A DNA stretch of 64,000 nt. Source: Methylocella sp. Lineage in GTDB: Bacteria; Pseudomonadota; Alphaproteobacteria; Rhizobiales; Beijerinckiaceae. Where the stretch lies: NCBI GenBank assembly GCA_037200525.1, contig JBBCGG010000001.1, positions 4,270,501 through 4,334,500 of the forward strand. Direction: 5' to 3'. A program made the position numbers and the translations under genes. Positions 25,582 to 36,183 of the stretch are shown in pieces. The first letter of the stretch is position 1, and each line of letters starts with the position of its first letter. The notes under the pieces are model-generated. The model was not told the origin of the DNA. It was given only the letters and a program-made list of their open reading frames with translations, and ran no database searches.

Positions 25582-27069
25582 CTAGATGCCGAGCTTGGAT
25601 TTCAGTTCGTCGTTGACGGCTTGCGGATTGGCCTTGCCGCCGGTCTGCTTCATCACCTGCCCGACGAACCAGCCAAGCATCGAGGGCTTGGCCTGCGCCT
25701 GCGCGACCTTATCCGGATTGGCCTTGATGATTGCGTCGACTGCGGCCGCGATGGCGCCGACGTCGGTGACCTGCTTCAGGCCCCGCGCTTCGACGATAGC
25801 GCGAGGATCGCCGTCCTTATCCTCGGCGATAATGATCGCGAGAATGTCCTTGGCGATCTTGCCCGAGATCGTGCCGTCGGCGATGAGATCGACGAGCGCG
25901 GCGATCTGATGCGGCTTGATATGGGTCTGCGGCAGCGGCAGGCCGACTGAATTGGCGTAGGCCGCCACATCGCCGCTGATCCAGTTCGCGACGAGCTTGG
26001 CGTCGCGGGGGCCGCCAGCGTAGCCAACCGTCGCCTCGTAGTAGTCAGCGGTTTCCTTATCGGCGACGAGTACGCCCGCATCATAGGGCGGCAGCCCGTA
26101 ATCCTTGATGAAGCGCGCCTTCTTGGCGTCGGGCAGCTCAGGCAGTTCGGCCTTGAGCCCATCGACATAAGCCTGGTCGAATTCGAGCGGCAGCAGATCG
26201 GGATCGGGGAAATAGCGATAGTCGTGCGCTTCCTCCTTGGAGCGCATCGAGCGCGTCTCGCCGCGGCCGGGATCAAACAGCCGCGTCTCCTGATCGATCG
26301 TTCCGCCGTCCTCGATGATGCCTATCTGGCGGCGCGCCTCGACCTCGATCACCTGTCCGATGAAACGGATCGAGTTGACGTTCTTGATTTCGCATCGCGT
26401 GCCCAGCGGCTCGCCCGGACGCCGGACCGAGACGTTGACGTCGGCGCGCAGCGACCCCTGCTCCATGTTGCCGTCGCAAGAACCGATGTAGCGCAAAATG
26501 GTGCGCAGCTTGGTGACATAGGCCCGCGCCTCTTCCGCCGAGCGCATGTCAGGCTTCGACACGATCTCCATCAGCGCGACGCCGGAGCGGTTGAGATCGA
26601 CGAAGGATTCCGTCGCCGACTGGTCGTGCAGCGACTTGCCGGCGTCCTGCTCCAGATGCAAACGCTCGATGCCGACCTCGATCTGCTCGGTCGGCGAGAT
26701 GTCGACGGCGACGATCCCTTCGCCGACGATGGGGCTTTTGTACTGCGAGATCTGATATCCCTGCGGCAGATCGGGGTAGAAATAATTCTTGCGATCAAAC
26801 ACCGAGCGCAGGTTGATCTGCGCCTTGAGGCCGAGTCCGGTCCTCACCGCCTGCGCCACGCATTCCTCATTGATGACCGGCAGCATGCCCGGCATGGCGG
26901 CGTCGACGAGCGAGACGTTGGCGTTGGGCTCATTGCCGAACAAAGTCGAGGCGCCGGAGAAAAGTTTCGAGCGCGACGTGACCTGGGCATGGATCTCCAT
27001 CCCGATCACAACTTCCCAATCGCCGGTTGCGCCCTTGATGAGTTTGGATGGTTTTGCGTGCGTGTTCAT
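25582..27069 (-). CDS. gatB: Asp-tRNA(Asn)/Glu-tRNA(Gln) amidotransferase subunit B
   Basis: 495 residues, full length. The start [20 protein letters not shown], then [18 protein letters not shown] and the catalytic-domain signature [20 protein letters not shown], are GatB signatures. The C-terminal YqeY-like tail ends [13 protein letters not shown]. GatB holds the kinase/transamidation site that converts mischarged Glu-tRNA(Gln) or Asp-tRNA(Asn). It follows gatA by 20 bases in a gatC-gatA-gatB order on the minus strand. Confidence 0.97.
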   Translation of the reverse strand: MNTHAKPSKLIKGATGDWEVVIGMEIHAQVTSRSKLFSGASTLFGNEPNANVSLVDAAMPGMLPVINEECVAQAVRTGLGLKAQINLRSVFDRKNYFYPDLPQGYQISQYKSPIVGEGIVAVDISPTEQIEVGIERLHLEQDAGKSLHDQSATESFVDLNRSGVALMEIVSKPDMRSAEEARAYVTKLRTILRYIGSCDGNMEQGSLRADVNVSVRRPGEPLGTRCEIKNVNSIRFIGQVIEVEARRQIGIIEDGGTIDQETRLFDPGRGETRSMRSKEEAHDYRYFPDPDLLPLEFDQAYVDGLKAELPELPDAKKARFIKDYGLPPYDAGVLVADKETADYYEATVGYAGGPRDAKLVANWISGDVAAYANSVGLPLPQTHIKPHQIAALVDLIADGTISGKIAKDILAIIIAEDKDGDPRAIVEARGLKQVTDVGAIAAAVDAIIKANPDKVAQAQAKPSMLGWFVGQVMKQTGGKANPQAVNDELKSKLGI

Positions 27070-27089
27070 GACCGTCCTTTACGCCTCAG

Positions 27090-28613
27090 CTAGTCCATGC
27101 CCAATTCGGTTTTGGCCCACCACTTCCGCGGCGGCTCGACCTTTGGCGCAGCCTGCTCGATTGCGCTCGCAACCGCGAACAAGGTCTCTTCATCGAAAGG
27201 CCGCCCGATCACCTGCAGGCCAAGCGGCAGGCCCTCGCTCGACGTTCCGGCCGGAACGGCGATGCCGGGCAGACCCGCCATGTTCACCGTAACGGTGAAG
27301 ACGTCGTTAAGGTACATTTCAATCGGATCGCTGGAGCCTTTCTCGCCGAGGCCAAACGCGGCTGAAGGCGTCGCGGGCGTCAGGATCGCATCGATGCCGT
27401 CTGCATAGGCCCGTTCAAAATCCTGCTTGATCAGGGTCCGGATTTTTTGCGCCCGCACATAATAGGCGTCGTAATAGCCGGCCGAAAGCACATAGGTCCC
27501 GATCATGATGCGTCGGCGCACTTCCTTGCCAAAGCCCGCCGCCCGGGTGCTCTCATACATATCGGCGATGTCTTTGCCGGGAACCCGCAGGCCATAGCGA
27601 ACGCCATCATAACGGGCGAGGTTCGATGAGGCCTCCGCCGGAGCCACTATATAATAAGCAGGCAAAGCGTAGCGCGTGTTCGGCAGCGAGATGTCGACGA
27701 TGACGGCGCCCGCCGCCTTCAGCCATTCGACGCCCTGACGCCATAGAGTGTCGATTTCGGCCGGCATGCGATCCAGCCGGTATTCTTTCGGGATGCCAAT
27801 CTTCATGCCTTTGATCGACCGTCCAACTGCGGCCTCATAGTTCGGCACGGGCGCATCGACCGAGGTCGTGTCCTTTGGATCATGACCCGCCATCGAGCGC
27901 AAAAGGATCGCCGCATCGCGGACCGTCCGCGCGATCGGACCGGCCTGATCGAGCGAGGAGGCGAAGGCGACGATCCCCCAACGCGAGCAGCGGCCATAGG
28001 TCGGCTTGATGCCAACGGTGCCTGTGAAAGCCGCTGGCTGGCGGATCGAACCGCCGGTGTCGGTCGCCGTCGCGCCAAAGCAAAGCTTCGCCGCCACCGC
28101 CGCAGCCGAGCCCCCCGACGAGCCGCCGGGAACCAATGGCGCATCAGATCCATTGCGCCGCCAGGGCGAAATCACCGGGCCGAAATAAGAGGTCTCGTTT
28201 GAGGAGCCCATCGCAAATTCATCGAGATTGAGCTTGCCGACCATGACCGCGCCATCGCGCCAGAGATTGGCGCCGACAGTCGATTCATAGGCCGGCGTGA
28301 AGCCTTCAAGAATATGGCTCGCCGCCGTCGTCTGCACGCCTTCGGTGCAGTAAAGATCCTTGATCCCGAGCGGAATGCCTTCAAGCGCGCCGGCCTCGCC
28401 CCGAGCGATCCGCGCGTCCGAGGCCGCCGCCATGGCCAGCGCCTTATCGGGGGTCTCCGTGATGAAGGCGTTCAGCGCCCGCGCTTTTTCGATCTCGGCG
28501 ATCTGCGCCTCGGCGAGTTCGACGGCCGAGGCCTGCTTTTTTAAAAGCGCGTCGCGCGCTTCGGCGAGGGTGAGGTCGGTGAGTTCAGTCAAAGTCGCGT
28601 CCGTTCCAGACAA
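27090..28613 (-). CDS. gatA: Asp-tRNA(Asn)/Glu-tRNA(Gln) amidotransferase subunit A
   Basis: 507 residues. Amidase-signature enzyme with the Ser-cisSer-Lys triad: Lys in [14 protein letters not shown] and the two Ser in [14 protein letters not shown]. It releases ammonia from glutamine for GatB. The segment [20 protein letters not shown] and the C-terminal [20 protein letters not shown] are as expected. It lies 33 bases after gatC and 20 bases before gatB. Confidence 0.97.
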   Translation of the reverse strand: MSGTDATLTELTDLTLAEARDALLKKQASAVELAEAQIAEIEKARALNAFITETPDKALAMAAASDARIARGEAGALEGIPLGIKDLYCTEGVQTTAASHILEGFTPAYESTVGANLWRDGAVMVGKLNLDEFAMGSSNETSYFGPVISPWRRNGSDAPLVPGGSSGGSAAAVAAKLCFGATATDTGGSIRQPAAFTGTVGIKPTYGRCSRWGIVAFASSLDQAGPIARTVRDAAILLRSMAGHDPKDTTSVDAPVPNYEAAVGRSIKGMKIGIPKEYRLDRMPAEIDTLWRQGVEWLKAAGAVIVDISLPNTRYALPAYYIVAPAEASSNLARYDGVRYGLRVPGKDIADMYESTRAAGFGKEVRRRIMIGTYVLSAGYYDAYYVRAQKIRTLIKQDFERAYADGIDAILTPATPSAAFGLGEKGSSDPIEMYLNDVFTVTVNMAGLPGIAVPAGTSSEGLPLGLQVIGRPFDEETLFAVASAIEQAAPKVEPPRKWWAKTELGMD

Positions 28614-28646
28614 GGTTTTCGAAGGATTGAAGCGGTTGGCGCCGCG

Positions 28647-28934
28647 TTATTCGACGACTTTCGGCACTATGAAGAAATGATCCTCGCTTACCGGCGCGTT
28701 GGCGATTATGGCGTCGGCGATGTCGCCGTCGGTCACGACATCGGCGCGTTTCTTCATCGGCATCGGCATGACCGAAGTCATCGGCTCGACCCCGGCGACA
28801 TCGACGCTGGCCAGCTCCTCGACGAAGCTCAAAATGGCGTTGAGCTCGCTTTGCAGGTGTGGAACGTCTTCATCATTGACCTTGATCCGCGCAAGATGCG
28901 CGATGCGCCGCACGGTCGCCTGATCGACGGACAT
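28647..28934 (-). CDS. gatC: Asp-tRNA(Asn)/Glu-tRNA(Gln) amidotransferase subunit C
   Basis: 95 residues, normal for Gat[21 protein letters not shown] and the linker [19 protein letters not shown] wrap GatA and GatB together. First gene of the gatCAB operon, with GAGGAAAA before the ATG. Confidence 0.95.
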   Translation of the reverse strand: MSVDQATVRRIAHLARIKVNDEDVPHLQSELNAILSFVEELASVDVAGVEPMTSVMPMPMKKRADVVTDGDIADAIIANAPVSEDHFFIVPKVVE

Positions 28935-29263
28935 CAGTTTTCCTCGGAATTTTGAAGTTTAAGCGAAGATTGTGCCTATAGCACCGCCGCGCCGCAGTGG
29001 GCAATGTTGCGGCCGATCTCTCTTCGAGGCGCGTAGCTGCGGCGCATAAAGCTGATGAAATTCATATAGGCTCGCGCGCCGAGCTTGACCAGATCGAGTT
29101 CGATGACGCTTGAGAGCGCGATCTCCAACGGAATCGATCGCGCGCTCTATGTCTTTGTTATATAGCGCAGTTATCAAAAAAGTCTTCCGCTCTTCGGGGT
29201 CATGGTCTGCTTTCAGCGCATGCTCTTGTCCGAAAAGCCTCTAAACTTTTCTTTGACCGCGCT
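28935..29263. other. Intergenic stretch upstream of gatC
   Basis: About 330 bases holding the gatCAB promoter region. Short frames look random. No RNA or repeat seen. Confidence 0.45.
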
Positions 29264-29962
29264 CTAGAAGGTCAGCGCCTCGCCGATTTTCGGCACGGCC
29301 ACTCGCGTCGGTTCGCCCTTCATGGCGTCGACGAAAGCGCTCGGATCCTGGGCCAGCGCATCAAACGTGCCATAATGGCAGGGCACAACCGTCTCGAATT
29401 TGAAGAAGCGCTTCATCGCCAAAGCCGCCGTCTTGCCGCCCATGGTGAAGTGATCGCCGACCGGGACGAGGCCAATCTTCGGCTGATGGATTTCCGCGAT
29501 CAGCGCCATATCCGAGAAAATGTCGGTGTCGCCCATGGCGTAGACGGTCGGTCCGGATTTCGGCTTGATGACGATCCCATTCGGGTTGCCAAGATAGATC
29601 GACTGGCCGTTGACGAAGGTGCTCGATGAATGAATGGCCTGGGTGAAGCTCGCCGTGAACGCGCCGCAATCGATTGAGCCGCCGGTATTGCCGTAGTTGA
29701 CGTTGCTTACGCCTTGCGCGTTGAGGAACAGGCAGACTTCGACGTTCGCAACGAGTTGCGCGCCTGTCGCCTTGGCGATCTCGACAGTGTCGCCGACATG
29801 GTCGTCATGGCCATGAGTGAGGACGATATGGGTCGCCCCTTCCGACGCTTGCGCCACCGTACCGGTGAATTTCGGATTTCCGCTGAGGAACGGGTCGATC
29901 AGGATGACCGCGCCGGGAAGCTCGATCCGGAAGGCCGAGTGGCCAAGCCAGGTCAATTTCAT
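29264..29962 (-). CDS. UPF0173-type metal-dependent hydrolase (metallo-beta-lactamase fold)
   Basis: 232 residues from ATG 29962 (MKLTWLGHSAFRIELPGAVI); AGGAG lies 8 bases upstream, and the longer frame to 30091 adds a basic leader with no ribosome site. The metal motif THGHDDHVGD (HxHxDH) and the later VGDHFTMGGKTAALAM and VVPCHYGTFD fit the UPF0173 family of zinc-dependent hydrolases. The substrate is unknown. It stands alone, divergent from ruvX. Confidence 0.9.
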   Translation of the reverse strand: MKLTWLGHSAFRIELPGAVILIDPFLSGNPKFTGTVAQASEGATHIVLTHGHDDHVGDTVEIAKATGAQLVANVEVCLFLNAQGVSNVNYGNTGGSIDCGAFTASFTQAIHSSSTFVNGQSIYLGNPNGIVIKPKSGPTVYAMGDTDIFSDMALIAEIHQPKIGLVPVGDHFTMGGKTAALAMKRFFKFETVVPCHYGTFDALAQDPSAFVDAMKGEPTRVAVPKIGEALTF

Positions 29963-30187
29963 ATGCATATTCTCCTGTGAACTATCAAAAAGGGTTAAGA
30001 GCTGTTTGGGAACTCTTACACGAAGGCGAACCCGCATGCCGTCTCGAAGCGATAGGGGCGTCTTTCCGACGCAGGCTTTGGCCGCCCTCATCTTGAGGGT
30101 CGAGTTTCCAAACGGACTTTTAGGACGAAGCCGACGCCATGAACAGGTCTCGACGCGGCTTCACGAAAGAGTGTGGGACAGGATCTG

Positions 30188-30670
30188 ATGGCGGCCGAAG
30201 TTTTGGATATCCTCGAATTGCGGGCTCGCATCGGCGCGCGCCAGCGCCTTATCGGCGTCGATCTCGGCACAAAGACCATCGGCCTCGCGCTCTCGGACGT
30301 AGAGCGCAGCATTGCAACGCCGCTTGAGACCATCCGCCGGACGAAATTCACCAAGGACGCGGGCCGGCTGATCGAGCTCGCGGACCAATTTGACGTCGCA
30401 GCGCTTATCATCGGCCTGCCGCTAAACATGGATGGATCGGAAGGCCCGCGCGTGCAGGCCACCCGCGCCTTCGTGCGCAATCTTGGCGTTCTGACCCTGC
30501 GGCCATGCGTTTATTGGGACGAACGCCTTTCCACAGCCGCGGTGACGCGATCGTTGATCCTGCAGGACGCCTCTCGCGCCAAACGCGCTGAGGTCGTCGA
30601 TAAAATGGCGGCCGCCTATATCCTGCAAGGCGCGTTGGACCGGCTCCGCTGGCTCAACGCTTCCGCGTGA
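30188..30670 (+). CDS. ruvX: Putative pre-16S rRNA nuclease / RuvX-type resolvase
   Basis: 160 residues from ATG 30188 (AGGA upstream); a GTG at 30173 adds five residues. RNase H-like fold: [17 protein letters not shown] with the first Asp, [16 protein letters not shown], then [16 protein letters not shown] with the acidic pair, and a final Asp in [15 protein letters not shown]. The family (YqgF) trims the 5' end of 16S rRNA and was once called a Holliday junction resolvase. It is convergent with the permease. Confidence 0.92.
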   Translation: MAAEVLDILELRARIGARQRLIGVDLGTKTIGLALSDVERSIATPLETIRRTKFTKDAGRLIELADQFDVAALIIGLPLNMDGSEGPRVQATRAFVRNLGVLTLRPCVYWDERLSTAAVTRSLILQDASRAKRAEVVDKMAAAYILQGALDRLRWLNASA

Positions 30671-30706
30671 CGGATCTGTCGCCGACGTCGGAGGCCTCCC
30701 CGCGCG

Positions 30707-32203
30707 TCAACTTTCCGCGAATCGCTGCGCCACATGGCTGCGGCGGCGCCCATAGCAAAAATAGATCGCAAGGCCAATCGCCAGCCATACGGCAAGGCGC
30801 ACCCAGGTATCCGGCGGCAAACCGAACATGAGAAAAATTGCCGAAGCGGCGCCGAGAGGCGCGACGACAAAGACCAAAGGCGTCTTGAACGGACGATAGA
30901 TCTCGGGATGAGTGATGCGCAAAACCAGCACGCCGATGCAAACCACCGTGAAGGCGAATAGAGTGCCAATGCTGACCAATTCGCCGACGAGGCCGATCGG
31001 CAGGATTCCGGCCATGATGGCGACAACGGACCCCGTCACCAGCGTCGTGATGTAGGGCGTGCGAAAGCGCGGGTGCACTTTTGCGGCGATCGGGGGCAGA
31101 AGGCCATCGCGCGACATCGAATAGAAAACGCGCGATTGGCCGAGCAGCAGAACCAATATCACTGAGCTAAGGCCGAGAATGGCGCCGAATTTGATCGCCG
31201 TCGCGAGCCAGCCAAGCCCGATCGCGTCGACGCCGCGCGCGATTGGATCTGGAACGCTTAGCTGATCGAATGGAATGATCCCGGTGATGACGAGGCTGAC
31301 CAGCACATAGAGAACGGTGCAGATGAGCAGCGATCCTAAAATGCCCATCGGCATATCGCGCTGGGGGTTTCTCGCCTCCTGCGCCGCTGTCGAAACGGCG
31401 TCAAATCCAATGTAGGCGAAGAAGATGACCCCCGCGCCGCGAATGATTCCGCTCCAGCCATATTGGCCGGGTCCGGCATTGGGCGGGATAAAGGCCCCGG
31501 CGGGATTGCTCGAGGTCACCCAATTCGAGGTGCTGAAGGACCAGACTCCGGCGAGAATGAAAATGACGATGATCGCCAGCTTGATGGCGACGATGACGTT
31601 GTTCACCTTCGCCGATTCACTGATCCCGGCGACGAGCAATATGGTCAACGCCAAGATGATCAATACCGCCGGAGCGTTGATCAGCGCGCCGGTGGGCATC
31701 CAATCTCCGCTCGCCGGATCGAAAGCAATCGGCGCGCTGGCGAAAGCGGCGGGGACATTGATTTGGAGATCGCGCAAAAAGCTGGTGACGTACCCAGACC
31801 AGCCGATGGCGACGGTCGTCGCGCCAAACGCATATTCGAGAATGAGGTCCCAACCGATGATCCAGGCGATGAACTCGCCCATTGTGGCGTAGGCGTAGGT
31901 ATAGGCGCTGCCCGCGACGGGAACCGTCGAAGCCATTTCCGCGTAGCAAAGTCCAGCGAGCGCGGAGACGAGCCCCGCGAGCATGAAAGACAAAGAGATC
32001 GCCGGGCCGGCATAGGCCGCGGCGGCATGCCCCGTCAGCACGAAAATGCCGGCGCCGATGACTCCGCCTATGCCGAGCGAAATGAGGCTTGCCAGCGAAA
32101 GCGTCCTATGCAACCCAGTCGCCCCGGAGGTCGTTCCAAACTCCGCCTCATGCGCCTCAATTTTGAGCGCGTCTATCGATTTACGTCTCCAAATGCTCGA
32201 CAT
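30707..32203 (-). CDS. APC-family amino-acid permease (cationic amino acid transporter type)
   Basis: 498 residues from ATG 32203 ([20 protein letters not shown]), with AGAGGTG upstream. Twelve or more membrane segments; the first has the APC signature [19 protein letters not shown], and helix 6 has [20 protein letters not shown]. This is the bacterial CAT-type branch (YfnA/CtrA-like), which imports cationic or other amino acids with protons. It is divergent from the amine oxidase, so amine or amino-acid use is a possible link. Confidence 0.9.
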   Translation of the reverse strand: MSSIWRRKSIDALKIEAHEAEFGTTSGATGLHRTLSLASLISLGIGGVIGAGIFVLTGHAAAAYAGPAISLSFMLAGLVSALAGLCYAEMASTVPVAGSAYTYAYATMGEFIAWIIGWDLILEYAFGATTVAIGWSGYVTSFLRDLQINVPAAFASAPIAFDPASGDWMPTGALINAPAVLIILALTILLVAGISESAKVNNVIVAIKLAIIVIFILAGVWSFSTSNWVTSSNPAGAFIPPNAGPGQYGWSGIIRGAGVIFFAYIGFDAVSTAAQEARNPQRDMPMGILGSLLICTVLYVLVSLVITGIIPFDQLSVPDPIARGVDAIGLGWLATAIKFGAILGLSSVILVLLLGQSRVFYSMSRDGLLPPIAAKVHPRFRTPYITTLVTGSVVAIMAGILPIGLVGELVSIGTLFAFTVVCIGVLVLRITHPEIYRPFKTPLVFVVAPLGAASAIFLMFGLPPDTWVRLAVWLAIGLAIYFCYGRRRSHVAQRFAES

Positions 32204-32312
32204 CTTCACCTCTTTGTGCGGCTGACGACCAAGGGCCGCGTCACCAAATCTTTGTCGCACGTTACAAGCCTCGCGCAAAAGACTTCAAACAATATTCGAA
32301 ACCGGAATTCAA

Positions 32313-33560
32313 ATGACCAACCTAGCTAGCGATTTTGAAGTCATCGTCATCGGCGCCGGCGCCGCAGGACTGGCTGCTGCCAAACGGCTGTCGGCGCAAG
32401 GAATTTCCATCGCCGTTCTCGAAGCTCGCGACCGCATTGGCGGCCGGGCGCTGACGCGAATGGAAGGCGGTTTTCCGCTTGATCTCGGTTGTGGCTGGCT
32501 GCATTCGGCCGACCGCAACCCTTGGACCAAGATCGCCGCCGAGACCGGGTTCACCATCGATAAGACGGCCCCGGGTTGGACCGCGCAAAGCCTCGATCTC
32601 GGGTTCAGTCGCGAGGATCAGGCGTCCTTCGCGGCAGCCTCGGAGCAGTTCCACGCGCGCCTTAGCGCAGTTGATCCGGATGCCGGCGATTTTCCGGCGG
32701 CGGAGCTCCTTGCTCCCGGCTCCAGCTGGAACGCCCTGCTCAACGCCGAGAGCAGTTATATAAATGGCGTCGAATGGGACCGCGTCTCCGCGCAAGATTT
32801 CAACCGCTATGCCGATAGCCACGTCAATTGGCGCGTGACGGAGGGTTATGGCGCGATGATTAAGGCCTATGGCTCCGGGCTGCCCATTCGCCTCAACTGC
32901 GCCGTTACTCGCATCGACCACCGCGAAAAACGCATCAAGGTCGAAACCTCGCATGGAAGTTTTAGCGCGGACGCCGTCATCCTGACCATACCGCCGACCC
33001 TTATCGCAGCCGAAACGATCGCATTCCTGCCGGCTCTCCCGGACAAGATCGACGCCGCCGAACTGCTGCCGCTGGGCATTGCGGACAAGCTCGTCATGGC
33101 GATCGACGCGCCGGAGATTTTGCCGATCGATGGCCATCTTTTCGGCGATCCTGGCAAGACCGCGACGGGAAGCTATCACCTGCGCCCGTTTGGGCGGCCG
33201 CTGATCGAAGGCTTTTTTGGCGGGCGTCTCGCTCATGATCTGGAAGCGGCCGGCCCAGGCGCATTTCTTGATTTTGCGTCCCGCGAATTGGTCCAGCTGT
33301 TTGGGGCGGCCATAGCTCCGCGTCTGCGCCCGCTCGCCGAAACCGGCTGGGCGGCCGATCCGCTGACGCGCGGCTCGTATTCCCATGCTATGCCGGGCCA
33401 TGTCGATGCGCGACAGAAGCTCGCGGCCCCAGTCGATGGAAGATTATTTTTCGCGGGTGAGGCCTGCTCGCCGAATAGCTTTTCGACGGCTCACGGCGCC
33501 TATCTTTCGGGCATTGACGCAGCCGAACAGTTTTTCGCGCTGCGCCCGCAAAGACCGTGA
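32313..33560 (+). CDS. FAD-dependent amine oxidase family protein
   Basis: 415 residues. FAD-binding GxGxxG near the start (VIVIGAGAAGLAAAKRL, then LEARDRIGGRA) and the C-terminal flavin signature RLFFAGEACSPNSFSTAHG. No signal peptide. Flavin amine oxidases oxidise primary or secondary amines to aldehydes or imines with hydrogen peroxide. The substrate is not clear: this branch is short and related to monoamine/polyamine oxidases. It is divergent from the permease across about 110 bases. Confidence 0.88.
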   Translation: MTNLASDFEVIVIGAGAAGLAAAKRLSAQGISIAVLEARDRIGGRALTRMEGGFPLDLGCGWLHSADRNPWTKIAAETGFTIDKTAPGWTAQSLDLGFSREDQASFAAASEQFHARLSAVDPDAGDFPAAELLAPGSSWNALLNAESSYINGVEWDRVSAQDFNRYADSHVNWRVTEGYGAMIKAYGSGLPIRLNCAVTRIDHREKRIKVETSHGSFSADAVILTIPPTLIAAETIAFLPALPDKIDAAELLPLGIADKLVMAIDAPEILPIDGHLFGDPGKTATGSYHLRPFGRPLIEGFFGGRLAHDLEAAGPGAFLDFASRELVQLFGAAIAPRLRPLAETGWAADPLTRGSYSHAMPGHVDARQKLAAPVDGRLFFAGEACSPNSFSTAHGAYLSGIDAAEQFFALRPQRP

Positions 33561-33642
33561 GCCGGCGCGCCTTGACCAAAGCCTGGTCCAGAGTGTTTTG
33601 TTGCGTCTGCGAAGAGCGATCAGACAGCAACCGGGGTCTTCC

Positions 33643-34890
33643 ATGCCCACGTCCAATACGGTCAGCATCGTCACGTCCATCAAGGATATCGACGCGGCGC
33701 AATGGGATGCCTGCGCCAATCCTCAAGCTCAGGCGCAGGCCGATTTTGGCAGCCCGGAAAAGTTGGGCCAGATCCTTCCAAGCAGGGACGCGACGGGGTG
33801 CAAGACTCATGATGGCGAACGTTTCAACCCATTCCTGACCCACGCTTTCCTGAATGCGCTTGAGACCTCGAAATCGGTATCGCCGCAAGCTGGGTGGACG
33901 AGCACTCATATCGTCGTCAAGGACGCCGAGGGGCGTTTGACGGCGGCGGCTCCAGCCTATTTGAAAACCCATTCCATGGGCGAATATGTGTTCGACTTTG
34001 GCTGGGCCGACGCCTATGACCGCGCCGGGCTCAATTATTACCCAAAGCTTCAGGTCGCGGTGCCGTTTACGCCCGCCACAGGCCGCCGTCTGTTGATCGC
34101 GCCGCGTCACGGCGAGGCGGCGCGGCAGATGCTGATCGCCGGGCTCCGCGCATGGCGCGAGAAAATCGAAGCCTCATCGATACACATTACCTTTCCGACC
34201 GAAGCCGAATGGGAGATGCTCGGCTCGGCCGGTTTTTTGCAGCGCACCGGGCAGCAGTTCCATTTCGTCAATAAGGGCTATGCGGACTTCGAGGCCTTTC
34301 TGGATGATCTCGCCTCCCGCAAGCGCAAGATGATCCGGCGCGAACGCAAAGAGGCGCTGGCTAACGGCATCGAGATCGAAGTTTTGACCGGCTCCGCCAT
34401 CAAGGAAAATCATTGGGACATGTTTTTCCTGTTCTACACCGACACCGGGTCGCGCAAATGGGGGACGCCCTATCTCGCCCGCGCGTTTTTCTCGAGCGTC
34501 GGCGCGACCATGGCCGACCATATTCTGCTGGTCATGGCGAAGCGCGAAGGCCGCTACATCGCGGGAGCGCTTAATTTTATCGGCAAGGACGCCCTCTATG
34601 GGCGCAATTGGGGCGCCATCGAGGATCATCCATTCCTGCATTTCGAGGTCTGTTATTATCAGGCGATCGAATTTGCGATCGCGCGCGGCCTCTCCCGCGT
34701 CGAGGCAGGCGCTCAGGGCGAACATAAGCTTTCCCGCGGCTATGGGCCGGTCGCGACCTATTCGGCGCATGAAATAGCCGATCCGCGCTTCGCGCGCGCC
34801 ATTGATGAATATCTGCAACGCGAGCGCATTCATATGGTTGAGGCGCGGGAAGATTATGCCGAGCTGACTCCATTCAGGAAGGGGCCTTAA
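33643..34890 (+). CDS. GNAT-like DUF482 / peptidogalycan-type acyltransferase
   Basis: 415 residues from ATG 33643; an upstream in-frame frame overlapping the oxidase 3' end is not needed. Segments NPFLTHAFLNALETSKSV, WTSTHIVVKDAEGRL, then EYVFDFGWADAYDRAGLNYY, and KRKMIRRERKEAL match the COG3146/DUF482 family of predicted N-acyltransferases with a double GNAT fold. Role unproven; usually beside HIT genes in Rhizobiales, as here. It lies 82 bases after the oxidase stop. Confidence 0.88.
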   Translation: MPTSNTVSIVTSIKDIDAAQWDACANPQAQAQADFGSPEKLGQILPSRDATGCKTHDGERFNPFLTHAFLNALETSKSVSPQAGWTSTHIVVKDAEGRLTAAAPAYLKTHSMGEYVFDFGWADAYDRAGLNYYPKLQVAVPFTPATGRRLLIAPRHGEAARQMLIAGLRAWREKIEASSIHITFPTEAEWEMLGSAGFLQRTGQQFHFVNKGYADFEAFLDDLASRKRKMIRRERKEALANGIEIEVLTGSAIKENHWDMFFLFYTDTGSRKWGTPYLARAFFSSVGATMADHILLVMAKREGRYIAGALNFIGKDALYGRNWGAIEDHPFLHFEVCYYQAIEFAIARGLSRVEAGAQGEHKLSRGYGPVATYSAHEIADPRFARAIDEYLQRERIHMVEAREDYAELTPFRKGP

Positions 34891-34957
34891 GCGTCGGGCC
34901 TTGACCGTCGCTGCGAGCTTTGCGAAAGCCAGCGTCACCTTTTAAGGAGTTGAGGCA

Positions 34958-35392
34958 ATGTCTGCGCCTGTTTATGACCAGTCGAATATTTTCGCGAAAA
35001 TTCTGCGCGGCGAATTGCCTTGCCACAAAGTTTATGAGGACGACGTTGCGCTGGCCTTCATGGATATCATGCCGCGCGCCGACGGCCATGTGTTGGTGAT
35101 CCCAAAGGCGTTCGCGCGAAACATCCTCGACGTCGATCCGCACGTCCTCAGCGCGCTGATGCTGCGCGTGCAAAAGGTCGCAAGAGGGGTCAAAACGGCG
35201 GTTGCCGCAGAGGGGCTAACGATTCAGCAATTCAACGAATCCGCCGGCGGTCAGATTGTTTTTCACCTGCATTTCCACATTCTTCCGCGCTGGGACGATG
35301 TGACGTTGCGGCCCCATAGCGGCGTAATGGAAAAGAATAAAGTGCTGGCGGCTTTCGCCAAGAAAATCGCCGCGGCGATCGAACCCGCCTAA
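34958..35392 (+). CDS. HIT-family nucleotide hydrolase
   Basis: 144 residues with the histidine-triad signature HLHFHILPRW and the N-terminal FAKILRGELPCHKVYED typical of HINT-type proteins. The fold hydrolyses phosphoramidate or dinucleoside links on adenosine nucleotides. AAGGAG sits 10 bases before the ATG. It follows the DUF482 gene by 67 bases, probably in the same unit. Confidence 0.95.
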   Translation: MSAPVYDQSNIFAKILRGELPCHKVYEDDVALAFMDIMPRADGHVLVIPKAFARNILDVDPHVLSALMLRVQKVARGVKTAVAAEGLTIQQFNESAGGQIVFHLHFHILPRWDDVTLRPHSGVMEKNKVLAAFAKKIAAAIEPA

Positions 35393-35594
35393 GTCGCGCC
35401 GGCGTTTATCTGACTCAGTAAGGGCTGGGGATCATTGGCGCGACAGCGCCGCAGCGCGCATCGACCTAGCTTTGTCTCGAAGGATGATTTGCACCACCCT
35501 TCGACCTGCCTGGTTCGAGATACTCGCCCAAGCGCAGAGCGCCAAACTTGATGGCGCGGGCCGCGAAGCACGCGGCGCTTAAGTTGAGCTTCAA

Positions 35595-35951
35595 TTAGTC
35601 CTTAACGGTCTGCAGTTTGATGGCCTGCACTTTGGACATCGCTGCTTCGATTGGCTTGAAGATCTCTTTGGCGAGATTGGTATAGAGCTCGCCCATCTTC
35701 GTCGCCTGAGCAACAAAGCTTGCATATGAGGACTTGGCATATTCCGTCTGGAGCTGGAGTGCGGTGTCGAGCGACTTTGCTCCAAGCAGCTTCTCAAAAA
35801 ACGCAGAATTGCTTTCCAGAGACTTCTTTGAATAATCGGCGGCTTCCGCGGATATCGTTTGCAGGCTCTTGGCGAAGGTAGTCGACGCCGAGGTCGCGGT
35901 TTCGAGCTGCTCTTTGCCGAATTTCTGAAAATCTTCGAAATTATTAGCCAT
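35595..35951 (-). CDS. Phasin-family PHA granule protein
   Basis: 118 residues from ATG 35951 (MANNFEDFQKFGKEQLETAT); upstream AAAGGAAAG. Almost wholly helical with phasin pattern: KSLQTISAEAADYSKKSLES, NSAFFEKLLGAKSLDTALQL, and QATKMGELYTNLAKEIFKPI. Phasins coat polyhydroxyalkanoate granules. Upstream sites (36042-36081) look like PhaR operators. It points to PHA storage in this organism. Confidence 0.9.
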   Translation of the reverse strand: MANNFEDFQKFGKEQLETATSASTTFAKSLQTISAEAADYSKKSLESNSAFFEKLLGAKSLDTALQLQTEYAKSSYASFVAQATKMGELYTNLAKEIFKPIEAAMSKVQAIKLQTVKD

Positions 35952-36041
35952 TGCTCTTTCCTTTATCGAGCGTGCGCCGACTCCCGGTGAGAGGCGGCCC
36001 AATGCGCGAGTCTTTTACTTCCTCCCGCGAGAATACTTATA

Positions 36042-36081
36042 GTGCATTGCACAAATCAAATCAAGTTGATATTGCACCGCA
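36042..36081. promoter_or_regulatory. PhaR-like operator pair upstream of the phasin gene
   Basis: GTGCATTGCAC at 36042-36052 is a palindrome, and TTGCACCGCA lies at 36072-36081. PhaR represses phasin genes at TGC/GCA-rich sites of this kind and is released when PHA builds up. Both sites are 90 to 130 bases upstream of the phasin ATG. Match is by eye. Confidence 0.55.
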
Positions 36082-36183
36082 CCATAATCACTTTTGCTTC
36101 GAACCTTCCCCTTAACCAGCCGGTAACCGAGCGGAACTAGCGTTAGAGGGAGTTCGCTTCTTTTGAAGACCGGGAACCCAGAC

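Noticed and set aside
32322-33401. A 359-codon minus-strand frame across the amine oxidase
   Set aside because: Antisense of a gene with clear flavin motifs; the frame has no start signal and no family features.
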